Origin: Tetmemena sp. SeJ-2015
Taxonomy: Eukaryota; Ciliophora; Spirotrichea; Sporadotrichida; Oxytrichidae
NCBI GenBank assembly: GCA_027382625.1
Contig: JAJKFJ010021259.1
Coordinates: 86,116-150,115 of the forward strand
Length of the DNA stretch: 64,000 nucleotides
Direction: 5' to 3'
Shown: positions 46,601 to 60,330 of the stretch, piece by piece
Layout: every line of letters starts with the position of its first letter
Position numbering within the stretch: position 1 is the stretch's first letter
The notes under the pieces: generated by a model
What the model was told of the DNA's origin: nothing
What the model saw: only the letters and a program-made list of their open reading frames with translations
The model's database searches: none
Translations under genes and position numbers: made by a program

Positions 46601-49600
46601 ACTAACTCCTAATCTCTTCAAAGACAAGGACTCCCAGATCAACATTCAAATCCTCGCACCAGACCTAATTTCCTTCTTCCTTGAGACTCAATAGAAAGGC
46701 CGCCCTGCAAAGTCCAGATACAGAGAATCAGGGGGCGACTAGATCACTTTAATCGTACCTCAAAACTTCCACATGATTTGCAAGTCTGAGTCAAAGTAAA
46801 ACACACGAGGTGGACCTGGTCAGTCTAGATCCAAAGGAAGAGGAATTTCAAACGCAAACTTATTTTACACAACTAAACTTCTCCCAATACGTTAAAAGTA
46901 TTTGTAAACAGAGGCAGGTCTACAATTTTCAAGCAGTTCTTGAAGGTGCTTGCCAAACCACGCAAGTTTGCAAGAGACAAGATGCCGACTTCAAAGCAAG
47001 TGCTTGCTCAGCCCGAATACGTTTAGTGCGAGCGAAAGAAGGAAGTCTCAACTTTTATTTCTTATAATGATAGTTATAACATTTTTAAAGTGTAGTGTGA
47101 GATAACTTGCCTGGAATTCAAGAGTTCAACTCCAGATGTGGTGAAACTGATGATTTTTAAGTTCAGCAAGAGCGAGAAGATTCAGGACAAGAATAAGACA
47201 AATGACCATCTTGCGCAGTATATTGAAGACATGGAGCACAGGAACAAGAATGGCAAAAAGAATCAATTAAATAGTAAGAGTTTTAAAGGAAATGAGTTAA
47301 GTTATAATGTAGGTATCTTTATTATTTTAAAAGTTACCTTGCTAAAATTTGAAGGAGTTTTAAACACTTTTATCATTAGTTTATTTTGTGCTTTAATAAA
47401 AAAGTACATTATCCTTTGCCATTTTATTCCAGGTTTAAAAGACTTATATGTATTTTTCTGCAAGTATAAATGCTCTGTTTTAAACTTAATTATGCAATAA
47501 TCAATCCAAAAAAAAATTATTCTACTCTCTCTTAAAGACAATGAAAATTTATAGCATATGTTCTTTCTTCTATTTCAAATTAGATCAAAAAAATGTTTGA
47601 CATGAATAATTTTATAAAGAAGGAAAGTGGGTATGAAGATTTCAAGTTACCTAGTCTTAGTGAAAATGGTGAACCCGAAGAAGATAGAAGTGCAACCTAG
47701 CTGGGAGTAGTAGCTGGCCCTAGTCTGATGATTCCAGCTCACAAGCAGCAAAAGAGATAGAACAGCTATCAAGTCAAGGATAACGGCTCTCTCAAGGCAG
47801 GTGCAATAATGTAATGAATTGCATTTTCTATTATTAATTTCTTATTTGCACATGAAAGCAATAAGAAAGTTGCATTTGAGGGCGACAATCAAATGGGCTC
47901 ACATGAAATAGACTTGGGCGCCAGAGTCAACACCAACCGCACCAACTCTAAGGGAAACAATTCAATTCATGGCTCTCTTATCAAATTCTCATCCTCAATT
48001 TAAAGTACCACTTACTTATTATGAACAAAGGAGACAGCATCACTGTTGGCTAGAAAATGGGGCAGAAGAGTAACACCAACCTACAGAACCCGAGTGGATC
48101 TAATTTGGTCAATTTCTCTATGCGAGATGTCACGCACCACTCTCAAGCTGAGAGTGCATACTTCCCCAGATCGAGTAAGTGAATTTTTTTAAAGACTTAA
48201 AAATTATGAGTTACTGGCAGGTGCTCAATCGCCGGATGGAAATTCTTAGTAGCAGTAAATGCCTGGTACTTTCAAGAGTGAGTTGCACGACATCAACAAC
48301 ATAAACAGTAAGAGCAAGCAGTCAGTACACTCGATCATAGAAGACAAGAGAGAGGAGAGTAAAGGTTCAGGCAGTGATGAGAGCGACGATGAGGAAAGCA
48401 ATGGTCAAACCAGTAACCAATCACCTTCCTCAAATACTAAGACCAACGCCCAGAAGAGTATCAAGTCCAGCAAGGGAAACGCAGTCAACACTCAGCAGAA
48501 CAACTCAAATAATCAAAATGCTCAATCCACCAAGTCAAAGGGCTCTATGGCTAATAATGGTGCCCCTGATAGCAACTAAGAGGAATATAAAGGCCAAGAA
48601 GAGAACGAGTCTGATATAGAGACTCCCAGACTGGACGTCTCAGGCATCAAGCTTGAGTCAGCACAGAAAGAGAAGACATCTTGGATTTGATTATTGTAGT
48701 GATGAGTATATATTAATCTTTCTTAGAGGAGTTAAAGAAGCAGAGTTTCGTTTTCTCTGAAAACTCCACCCACAAAATAGATAACAAGGAGTCACTTGAC
48801 GTGAGTAAGAATCCTCAAAGACCTAACAACTCAAGCTCAGCACAGAATAACGGCTTAAATATGTAAGATTTAACCTTGAGAATTTTTGTTTTAAATGGCT
48901 CTGGCGACAAGAGAGGAGACTCCTTGCAATCGCTTAATTTCCTTCTGCAAGCAGATTAAATGGTAAAGAAGCAGAATCTCAATAACATCAATAAGATCTT
49001 CTCAGGTGATGCCTTTGAACCTCAGGATACAATATAGAGGATTTCATTAGCAAAACAGCAAAGAGATTCTGGTTCGTGGAAGCGATTAAAGGTACGAAAC
49101 TAATACAAAAGTCCTCAGAATCTATTAAGGATAGTGAGGAGCAAGCCGAGAGACAGCAAAGAATTCTGGAGTCATCAGGAAGACAGGAACTAGGGTACTG
49201 GAAACTAAGTGCAGAGCAAGTCCCAGAAGTCTATTAAGAGTGTGAAGAGCAAGTCCTCTAAGAAGAAGAGCAAGTCTGGAACTGCTCCTCCTCAAAGCAG
49301 CAATCTTTAACATGGAAATCCTAGGGCAGACGTCCAGACGAAGAATAGCCAGAGTGATAAGAACGACGACGCAGAGTTGATAACTAGAGAGGTCTTCATT
49401 TTCAGAGCACTCTTTAATATGAAGTCCTGCCACTCCCCCCAGAGGATAAGAACAGCAACGACAAGCAATTACAATCATAGAGCAAGTCTCATATTTTACA
49501 AGCAGCCACTTTTGAGCAACAGAAATGTGACTCCTGCTTCCTAGTTCAGCAAAGCTAAGTAAGGTTCCAATACGCTGCATCAGACCTCTATCAAAAGCCC

Positions 49601-52600
49601 TTCTAAGGTGAACAAGAGTGATTCTTCTTAATTCGCATTTATCTATTATCTTATTCAGAAGAAGATAATGATGGGGTGTACAATAACAACAATTAAGGAG
49701 GCTTCCCCGGCCAGCATCAAATCAGAAGTGGCAACATGCCTGGAAATCGTCCAGTAGGACCTACAGGCCAAGGATTCATGCGAGTCTAGCCTACAGTCCA
49801 ATAACCAGGAGGCAGAAGAGCCTTCGGCAATCATTCATAACCTGGCTTATAAATCTTAAAAGCAATTACTTCCTTTTCTTAAATACTGAATGTGAACTCC
49901 TCAGAAGATGATGACGATTATGACTCAGATGGTGATCTTTGATAGATACTTAAATGCGTTCTTTTTGAATGGAGGCCATGGCAGAGGCATGACTAGAGTT
50001 ATGAAGCGAGACACCAACAAGATCAAGACTAACCCTAAGTATCGGTGCGTGGACGAGGGCTCAGAAGATGAGAATGCCATTTCCAAGAGCAACTTAAACG
50101 ACGAGGGTCAGCAAAGTTCTAAAGAGATGCAGTTCAGAGAGAACTTCATCAAGTTCGAAAGTAAGTAACATTCCTTAAGAGATATTAAGTGGTGCTCATG
50201 AATTATTATAGGAAGGAAGAGAAGAAAGGAGAAGAAAGCTAGAGAAAAAGAGCTTAAGAAGATCAAGGCTCTGAACGGAGATGACGGTAGCTCTATCGGA
50301 CTAGTAGAAGAAGCAGGAGCCACGAGGTCATCTGCAGGTGGCACATCGACTGGAGATGAAGACGACGATAGCTCTTCCTCCTCTTCTTCATCCAGTTCCT
50401 CCAGTGAGGAATCCAAGGAGCTTGCTGCTAAGTAGAGAACCGCCAAGGGTAAAGCCAAAGTAGCTCAGGCCACCAAGAAGAAGAAAGAGAAGAACGTCTC
50501 TGAGAAGAATGACGATGGAGAAATCAGTTCTATCACCACTCATTAAAAGAGGTAGGGAGAGAGAATTAGAAATATTGTTTTAGTGACTCGCTAGAACAAA
50601 ACTGAGCGCTATCATTATATTCTGAGAATGGCCATCGACGAGAAATATGTTCCCAGTTCCATCTCCAATATCAGATTCGCAGCCTACTTTGTATTATGTA
50701 TGCCAGATTTTTATAATGTTATCAAGGTATTCATAATCCTTCTCGTGCTCTCAAGTAAGAATTCTCACAATTTTTATGATAAACTCCTTTAGTTGTGTTC
50801 TTCGCAATTCAGAACTCGCTTTTCGATAATCTAAGTTAGAGTGTAACGAACATCCACAACTCAGAGCAGAGACTCAGTTACATCATAGATGCCACTCTCA
50901 GAACCAGGACGCTAGTTGGAGCAAATGAATTTCTTTTTCTATATATGCTTAGTTGTGGCTAATGGAGGCTACCTCAACAGAACTCAAGCCAGCATCAACA
51001 CCCTCATTCAACAAAAATCTAATATGCTCACTCACATCAGTTTAAGATATGTTTTGATTAGCAGTACTATCTCAGAGCTAAGAAGTTCAGCTACCAGCCT
51101 CAAAGAAGCTCAGGCTGAATTGTCGCTGCAGACTTCTTCCATCCACTCAGACTACCTGGACAGCATCAACCCTCAAGCCATCCAACTTCAGGTCGCATCT
51201 TACCCCAACATGCCTAATTTCTACTATTGCAAACAACTTAAATCCAAAGTCATTACTTAGTCTCTAAGATTTTAGAGATACTACACTAAACTATAGAGTA
51301 AGGATGCTAGATAGGGAATTACTTTTGTGGTGTGTTACCTGGGAGGCAGTCATGGAACTGGTTGTAAGTGCTTACAAGCTCTCAACCACAGCAGTCGCTC
51401 AGATCTCTGACTCCAACCCCACAGTCTACTTCATCATGAAGAACTGCCTCAACTCCTCTACACTGCTCTCAAGCAGTCAACCGACGCCCTCATCTCCCAA
51501 TCAAACGAGTCCCAGGACTACAACATGAATGTCTTCCTCTATTTACTCATCACAGCGACTTGCGCACTTGGCTTCTCTTTGCTCTTCCTCATCCCAGTCG
51601 TCAATAAGGTCACCAAGTCCAAGCAGGAAGTCATTAAGCTCTTCACTCTTAAAGCAATTGAAAAGCACATCGATGACTAACTCAAGGTCTGTCGTACCTT
51701 CATCAGCTCAAAGCTCCAGCAGGCCAACGAGCAAGCTGGTGATCATGATCTCGACAACAACGGCGATGACCTCAATGTCAATGACAAGGAACTACAGAAC
51801 GAGCTCAACAATAACAAGTAAACAGACATTTAATATCTCTCTCTGCTTAACTCATCCTTATAATATGAGAAGTTTACTTGAAGCGCATAAAGAAGAAGAA
51901 CAAGGGCAAGAAGATGAAGGAGCTGAGCACTAACTTTGGTTCCACACTGCTTAAGTTCGTGATGTTCCTGTGTATCATAGAGGGTTACTTCCTAGCAGTG
52001 TACTTACTCTCTCAGCGTTTCCTCAACAATGTCCAAGATCTAACCCTTGAACTGAAGCTGCTCATTTCTCGCCAGCCTGTGGAGTCCTTCTTGCTACTTA
52101 TTCAAAGGGAGATGATTTACTCTAATGGCACTGCCATGATTGAGGGTAGAGACTCTATCTCCTATGTCTCAGACTATGAGGATTCACTCTATGATGAGGA
52201 GGAACAACTGCTGGATGTCTTCTCTCAGAACTATGACATCCATTCATCTTCTTACAACGACCAGTTCAACAATATAATCTACGCGGACGTCTGCCAGTAT
52301 GTGGCCTTTGACAACAAGACCGAGTGCGAGACTTTCAATCAGGGAATTTTACAAAAAGGTATCTACTCCTCAGTGATCAAGTATTGGGATTTCATCAGAC
52401 AGCTTGATCACGATTTCTTATTTAACTATAGATTATGAGAGATGGAGAGTTACTATATTACTTATTTCCTAGAGAGCAACAGAAATTCAACTACGATAAA
52501 GGCGTTCCTGAATGACGAGAGACTGATTACAGCAGAGCGAATGGAAGACTACTACTTCAAGCTCTCCTACAACTTGCTAGTTGGTATGCTGGAAGTTGAC

Positions 52601-52976
52601 ATCTAAGATTAGTAAGTCATCCTTCTTAAACTTGATCTTAACTTTCACAATTACCATTCTACTTTGGTAGCTATAACATGCTTGTATAGTTTCGATGTGG
52701 AGTTTATTCAAAACAGAACGATTTTCATACTGTACATGATCTACATAGCTATCCTTTACTTGTTCATCTGGCGCAAGTTCATGCAAATCATGTCGAATGA
52801 ACTCTGGCGCACCAAGACCATGCTCAGGTAAGCTAATCCCTCCTTAATTTCTTATTACTAATCCTAACTCTCCTTTCTTTAGTGTACTGCCCACTAAGGT
52901 GTGCTTCGAGGTGAAGGAGATAAGAGAAGTCATTCAGAAGAACTCAAGCAACGACTTTGTCTCCACTAAAATGTGA
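43698..52976 (+). CDS. Giant multipass membrane protein with PAS domain
   Basis: ATG 43698 (MDDTSLKKNKFQQFYSS), TGA 52974-52976. N-terminal transmembrane helices (LFLGCLIILIMFLQLIGLL, IIYLVVIIVLLLYMNYFL, LRVMLILLFYVFYMPFF and more) are followed by a cytosolic region and a PAS domain: LQTVFGYSKTEVIGHSINIL, MPTMFAKKHTDFMERFF, RTGRQVIFYNERSLFATHR. A long Ser/Asp/Lys low-complexity region (48250-50550) and C-terminal helices (VFIILLVLSIVFFAIQNSLF, FILYMIYIAILYLFIW) come next, ending EIREVIQKNSSNDFVSTKM. GT-AG introns include 44713-44765 and 52828-52882. One extra C near 44402 shifts the frame. This belongs to a large ciliate family of PAS-containing multipass proteins thought to be sensors; the ligand is unknown. 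I could not see a catalytic domain. Confidence 0.8.
44713..44765 (+). other. GT-AG intron (53 bp)
   Basis: GTAAGC...TGTAAG between KSAT and EDCLSRLESS of the PAS protein gene; removal keeps the frame. No pointer repeat with the right spacing is present, so this is an intron and not an IES. Confidence 0.7.
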
Positions 52977-53093
52977 GTACCGCTACGATTAGACAACTTA
53001 TTATAAACCTCATAGCTACCTAACTTAATCTTCTTACGTTAACTTAATTCTGATTTTAACTTTTAATTAATCCATTAAATACTTTCCATGTAT

Positions 53094-56000
53094 TCAAAGT
53101 TAGAGCAAAGGAGTGAACTCAGTTTTGTTGAGTGCGTTGACTTCAATTCCCTTCCTGAGTAAGATAGCTCCAACTTTGGCAGCTGCTTGAGAGTCGTAAC
53201 TGAATTGACCCATTAGGAAGTGGAGGGCGTTGTTGCTGTCTTCGTCCTTAGCATTTATATTAACTACATATTGAGGTCTTAGCATCTTCAACACTATCTT
53301 AAAGTCGTGGTGCTTTATAGCTGAGTGCAAGGGATACCCGTATTTGTTGCATCCTTTATTCAAGTTCACAGCTGGGTATTTCAGCAAGTGATTCACAAAA
53401 TTTATAGGAGTGAATTGAAAGTGAATTCTTTTCTATCTAAATTTATAATAGCATTAGTATTCAAAATTGATTGATGATTGCATTTTGTTTATTCTTGAAA
53501 GCCAAGATTAGAGGAGTAGTTCCATCTGCATCACACATGTTGAAGTTTAAATTTTGAGCACCTACTGCTCTTACCAAGTCCTTAAGCAAATGCAAGTTCC
53601 CATACAAGCAAAGGTATTGTTTAATTCAATTTCTTAAATTATGTTATCTGCACTTCATCTATTTACTGATTAACAATAGTGGAGAATAGATCTCTGCTTT
53701 GGATAGATCTGCGAAGAGGTGAGTTATTCAAGGTTCTTAATCTTATTGAAGTAGGCTAAAAAATGCACGAACCTTATCTAAACAGCTCTTCTTTGCAGCA
53801 TATCACTCATAGACTTGCAAAACTTCTGAAACTCTCTTATTATCTAAGTTCCTTTCTCATCCTTCAAGATTTTGTTCTGCGAAGGATTGAGAAAGGTGAA
53901 CCACTCAGACGAGAATTCCTATAATTCCTTAAGCAAATGTAAATCACTCGGCAACCTTTTAAGTTCTAATTATATCAAATCATAAGAGGGATTAATTTAA
54001 CGAAAGTAGGTTGTTGTGAGCTAGAAGTACTCGCAGTTTTCTAAGTCTTCCTAACTCTTGAGGCAATCGAGAGAGAAGGTTGTCGTTAACTTGGAGCATA
54101 CCTATTCTTGAGCCTTACTTGAAAAGACTAGCAGGAATCTCTCTCAGTTTGTTATTGGAGAGAGTGAGCACTTCCAGTCTCTCCAGCCGCCCAAGTTCAC
54201 TAGGCAGAGACTCTAGTGAATTAAAATCCAGTCTCAGTTTCCAGAGCAAGGAGAGATTACAAATAGTGGCAGGTAAGGACTAAAGTTAGTTGTTCCTGAG
54301 ATCCAAGCAACGCAGGAATTAGTGCTTGACTAATCATAGTATCCTCAAGAGTACAGAGAGACTGCATAAACTTATTTTCCGAAATTAATTATGACGTGAA
54401 TTGATGGAGAATATAGTTTACGCATATTCAACTCTAAATGCTTTTGAAGTAATTTCGAAGGATTATCTATGTTTTGGTCATAAATAAAACCTTAGGAAGT
54501 TTAGCCTTAGTTACCGTCTCTTAAAGCTTCCTTCTTATGCTTCTAAATGTTCAGATCCTCTAAACGCTAAAGCCTACTAGTATTCGCTGTGACACCTGGA
54601 CTAACACCTATGCTAAGTTGAGAGTCATTTCTTGCAATCTGCATTATCATATCTTGAATATCATGCGGCTGTTTCCTACTTGTCTCTTCATCTCCAATGT
54701 TGTTATAAATTTAGAAATGCCCATACAAATATCTTCTATTTAACTTCTAAATTTACTAATTCAAGAGGTTGTTTCTATTATGTGACTCAAAGTTTCCCAC
54801 ATTTTCATTGAATATGCTTGATCGCTCGCTCTCGTAAGTCATGTCTCTATCTAGAGTTGGAGCAATTTCAAGCTAGATAGAGTTGTCTATTTAGTTGTGC
54901 TCACTGAAGAATACTGCTTATAAAATAAGAAGGAATAAAATAGAAACTATAAAGCAGCTGTGAAAGCTGTTTACGCCTTGCTGAAGACCTTTGAGATTTT
55001 AGCATTTGCTGATGAGTTAGTCTATTCTAATGATGTTTCTGTTCAGCTACTTTACCGCTTGAAACCTATTCATGCTTCGGATGGCTCAAATTTACAACTA
55101 GTAGCTATGTGTCTAACTGTTATTCTTTTATCTTAGAATCCATTGATAGCTTTTACTTTGCTTAAGGCTATTGTCTATTTTTGACCTTCTCAGCAATACT
55201 TTACTAAAATGGAGGTTAACTGGGTTAATTCGAACTCTTTTGCTTTTCTTGTTGCTATCTTGATACTTCTTTTTGTGGAGAGAGTTGGGCATTCTAATGA
55301 TTTGTCTTGGAAACTTATGGTTTTGCCTTTTGAGGATTGTTAGATTTACTGGCACTCGGTTACTTTTTCTGGGGTTTGATAATAGTACCATTTCCTTGAG
55401 CAATAGTTGTATCTCTCTAAGTTAATGCAGCTCGAGCCTTTGAAGTAGCTTTAGTATTTTGTGGCTACTCTAAGGAAACTTAATTTGGCTGAAGTTTGAT
55501 ACCTCTATTGCTGCTTGTTTAGCTTCCTTAATAGATTACTTATTTCTGATTCTTCTGATCAATGTAGCTTTTACAAAATATTTAGCAAATATAGGATTAA
55601 CTAAGTGTGTAACTTTCACGTGAATCGAAGGCTTGCTATTCTTCATTAGCATCAAAAGATAGCTTGTTAATTGCTTGCCTCTCCCTGATTTAGCTGACTT
55701 AGAAATTAGGATGCACTATCATAGTCTTCTTAGAGTCAAAGTCAAGATCTCTAGAGGCTCTCCTATAGTGAGAGTCATTCAAAACTTAGTCAAAGGAGGA
55801 ATGGCTCCGGTCTTTTGACAAATTTATTCTAACTATCTCAATCTATACCTACTCATTTGTTTCTTCTTATTTGTTCAGCAAGTGTGCCATATCAGCTCTC
55901 CCTGATTCATTAGATTCATTTGAAAGTTAATAAGTTTTAGTTAATTAAATTAGGCTTAGAATCAAAATTCAGACTAGACTGTGCATGTCTGTTAGGCGCT

Positions 56001-59000
56001 AGTAAGTTATGTTTCTGCTGTTAGTGCGGCTTCGAAACTTGAGAAGCAGTCTAAGAAGAAGCAAAGTTATAGTGGGTACTCTCACTAGTATTAAACTTCA
56101 CGTTTTAGAGCATAAAAGAAAGAAAAAGAAGGTTTATATCTTAGCAGCTGTTGAGGAGTGGGTTGGAGAGAGCCTTTCGCTCTTCCAATACGACTGTTTA
56201 CATAGGAGTGATTACTCTAGCTTTAATTTTAGAAAGCTCTGATGGCATCACTGGCCTCAGGGAAACCTTCTCCCACTTTCATCATGGAGTTACCTAACTC
56301 GTATTCGAATGGCTGCTAAATGATGGTCTTAATAAGAGATTCTCTGTCTTTGTGGAAATCAGCAGGATTAGCAGCCTAGTTTAAATACTGCTTGTAGATG
56401 TCCTCCTCAGTGGTCTTTACATTTATATCTTCACCCTCCTCAAGCTCTATATTATCCTTATAATTAATTAAAAATAGAAGGTTTTCTAAATTGGAAATAC
56501 CAATTAAATCAGTTCAAAGTTAGTTTATAATGAAATCATTATCCAAGTATTCCTAAATTATATTAGATAAATTAGATAAGAAAAAATATCTCTGTTTTTC
56601 TTTCCACAATATTGCATTTATTTAAGAAGAGCACATTAAAAAATGAATTTTTTGAAAGTAAATAAGGTTAGGAGTTAAAAATGTTATCAATTGATTAATG
56701 GAATTAAAATTAAAATCGTTATCATATTAAATATCTTCAATATCTCCTCGATGTCCACTATCATTTTCTTATTTAGAAAAATTTTGTCCTAAATATATCA
56801 TCGCTCTAGTAAATGTTGTACCCTTCTGCATTAAAGATCTTTCCAAGGGTTAGTACATTCCTACTGCTGGTATTTGCAATGCCTGTGTCCCCAACTGTTT
56901 AGTTCTATGGATATATTTCCTTAACTGGCTGAATTACATTCCTGACTTCGACTCGATTAAAAGGCCTCTCAGATTTGATAGAGCGCAGCATCTTAGGAGA
57001 ATAGCAAGTGTTATTCCCGAAACCACCTAACCCGCTAGAGAAGCTGTCTTTGCTTTACTTCTTCTTTTCAAAATACATCATTGATTGCTGCTTTTGATAG
57101 CCATCAGAAGATGAAGTTGCTACTACCTCTTTTTAAGCTTTGCTTTAACTCTTAAAGACTGCAGCTACTGTCTTTGGTTTGACTTCTTTTTCATCTTTCA
57201 AACCTTAAACTACCTTTTGGTCTATCAGCTGCAGTTTTCTCTAAGATGCTGTGTACTACTGCTGCTTTGAGAGAGGTTGCTGTGAGGAGGGTTTCAATTA
57301 CTTGCTCCTCTGAGCTGCTAAGCTTTGCTTCTCAGAACTCTTAGCCTTAAACTCGATGTAACTACTCTTGCCACTTGAGGTTCCTTAGATTCCCTAACTG
57401 ATATGGGAACGAGAGTGATTGGCTGACTAGGTAGCTGAAGTCTTGTCCTCAGAGCCCCTCTTGTTCTGCTTTAGATTATAGTAGCTGCTTTTTAGTTAAG
57501 CTATAGAAGAGGGAGTTTACTTAGTGACTGTAGATTGATGAATTGTGCTTGGCTTCTCTAAAGAGCTTAGAGGTATTCGCTACGTGTCCAGACGGCTTTG
57601 CTAATCTATGTGTAGGCTAAACTATTCAACCTGTACATCATTTCTCTAAAACATATTGAGGAAATAAAATACTAAGTTTCTCGTAAACTAGTTAGTGTTT
57701 GATTAATTGGAGGAATAAGAGTAGTAGTCGAATTTAAGTAAATTCATAATCATCGTAAATTGTATGAATTGCTAAGGAGACTGAGACATCCCTTACATAG
57801 GCGTGTCGACGATAACTCTTGAAATAGCTGCAGCAAAATCTCCTCGCGTTGACTGGACATTTAGATTCATAAAATTTCCAGTTGCTTAGCTTATTCCCTG
57901 TTTCGAGCTTTTAACTGAATCAGGGTGCTGCTGTTTTATAAACGACATGGGTATCATATAAGATGTTGATTGCGAATAGGTCATCTTCGTTGGGTTGTGA
58001 AGCTTAATTAAACCTTCTAAACCTATATTTAGAAAAGCTTTGTTTAAGATGCTGAGTTCTTAGAGCTCTGAGCAAGGGACTTTGTTTAGCTATCTTATCT
58101 CTAGTTAGAGAATTATCCTCTTTGCTTAGGCTTTGAATCCAGCTTGCTTTGTGGCACTTGCTTAGATAATGTGAAATTTGATTTTGAAGCAACCTTAATC
58201 CTTATACGACTATTTACATATATTTATAGTCAACCATAACTTCTCTTACATTAGGTGATCTCGCCTCTAAAATATTTGACCTTGTAAATAGCTCATAATC
58301 ATCCTCCACTTCATCGCTCACTCTTATACTGAACTAATACTTTGAGGGACTCTTTTGCTAAAATTCAACCTTGACTGCATCTTTCTCCATTTTCTACTTT
58401 CTCTCTCCCTTATCTCCACTTTTGTTAAGATAGAGCAATTTCTACTAGTGCTGCTTCATTTACAAATTTTATTGTCTCTGTTTTTCATTGCTTACATATA
58501 AATTGCTGCGAGCTGACTAGGCTTGCTATGAAACTATTGTTGCATTTTGACTTTAAGAAGCTGAGTATTACTGCTGAGTTACATTTCTAGAGGAGGGCTG
58601 AATTTGTTATTATTGCTAAGCAGCAAATTATTCTTGATTCTAGTTGGCATCATGCACTTTCGTACTTTAGAGAGAGATGTTGTTCAACTTCTTATTAGAC
58701 TAGGATTGTGGTAATCCTTTCCTGAGAGTGGATCTAGGAGGAGAAGAGGCAATTTAGTTCATAATGTGTTCCATACTTTCATTCTGAGCCCCTGATTGTT
58801 TTTAGTTTGGCTGGACCTTTGAAGTGAGCTGCTGTTATTTGTAGTTCTAAGTTGATAGGATAAATTCAGGATCTATGATCTCTCTTTAAGATCCTTCTCT
58901 AATTATTCTAAAGAATTATAAGGAAGAATATTGCTAAAAAAGGTTTTAAAAATTAATCAATTATAACGAGAAGACGAGATTAAATTACATAACTCATGAA

Positions 59001-60156
59001 TGATTGGATTTCATCAAAAATTAAGCCAACTCTCCTGCTAGGTATATTTATCATTTAATGTCAAACTCAACCATTCAAAAAGTAAATAAATTCAAAGAAT
59101 TCCACTTGTATGAGTTCAACATCTTTATGAAAATGTCTAAATAAGAAAATATTATTTGCCACAAAATTAAGAAAACCTTGTTATTTAGAATGATTTATTC
59201 CATTTATAATTGCTGGAAATGCAATGAAAAATCTTAAAAATTAAACTAATTTTTTTATTTGTAAGATAACATGCTGATATGTCAGGTATTTTGAGAAATA
59301 TTATTCATTATTTTACCTCTCTAGATTATATCATAGATTTAAATTAAACCCTCCACTTTAATTATAGGAAATTTTATAATGAATTTTTATTAATTAGCTT
59401 GAACTGATGAGAAGAGCTGATGTTAAGGCTTGGGATTTGACTTTGTATTTAGGTTTTTAGTTATTGCTGAGTAGTTATATTTGCTAGAGCAATAATCTAG
59501 GTCTGCTTACTATCTGGGATTCCTTACGCCTTTGTGATGCCTCTTAAATGAGCAGCACTTCTCGTATTTTAACTGAACAAACTGAATATCATTTATCAAT
59601 ATCATGCTTTATCAACAGACTGGCATTGCTTTTTGACTTTTAATTTTCTAATTAGTCGGTATTCTGATACAAAAAATTTAATGCTTTTATATCGAAATTA
59701 GATTAAGTAATCATGATAACTTGAATTGTCAGTGATGTTATGTTTCAGGTACTGCCTAGAAACCATGGCTTGAGTGTTGCTTGCATTTCTAGGAGTTGAC
59801 AGTTCATCCTCAGCCTGCTCATCCTTCTTTGCTTTCCTATTTAAATTGGAAGCACCTGCCATGGTTATACTCCTTTGGTGATGGTGGGAAAGTATCTGCT
59901 TGTTTGATTGCAGATGTTGCAGTTCTTACTTGCTTATTCCTGATTTCATAGTATTCTTATAACTTTACCCAGCCCTCCCACTCGAGAGAACTCGTGAGCT
60001 CCCTACTTAGTCCATGACAGTCGTAGTGTGATTGTGCTGCTTGGTTGAAGTACGAGGAGTTGGATCTCCTCTGGTGTGGCTTAGGTCGTCGCGGGAGCGG
60101 TTGTGTTTGCCTTTCTTAGAGAGACTGCGCAAATAACTTGAGATCTGTGCAAACAT
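53094..60156 (-). CDS. Large Gln/Ser-rich protein with leucine-rich and ankyrin repeats
   Basis: Likely start ATG 60156 (MFAQISSYLRSLSKKGKH), stop TGA 53094-53096. Long Gln/Ser/Lys-rich frames fill 60156-54600 (for example TRGDPTPRTSTKQHNH, LQMKQHQQKLLYLNKSGDK, VSDEVEDDYELFTRSN, VEVRNVIQPVKEIYP, EDINVKTTEEDIYKQYL). Leucine-rich repeats follow at about 54400-54000 (SLESLPSELGRLERLEVL, LTLSNNKLREIPASLF, LLSRLPQELGRLRKLRVLL) and ankyrin repeats at 53400-53100 (GYPLHSAIKHHDFKIVLKML, NNALHFLMG, GIEVNALNKTEFTPLL). At least one 1-nt slip (CCC run near 57920) and several unresolved IESs or introns occur. It may be two genes, with a divide somewhere around 55.6-56 kb; no clear spacer was found. Confidence 0.6.
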
Positions 60157-60330
60157 TTATCTCTTCAATAACTCCTACTTTCCTTCTTATAAACTCAAAT
60201 AATCACACTTTAAAAAAAAATCTACTTATAATCCTTACATGATCAATAATGTTTCAGGTTTATTAATTTTGTTAGTAAGTTATAATATTTTTTGGAATTC
60301 AAACTTTGAGTTTTGCAGCAGCAGTGTGCT

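Noticed and set aside
50108..50458. Minus-strand Ser/Leu-rich ORF of 116 codons
   Set aside because: Antisense of the acidic/serine low-complexity region of the PAS-protein gene.
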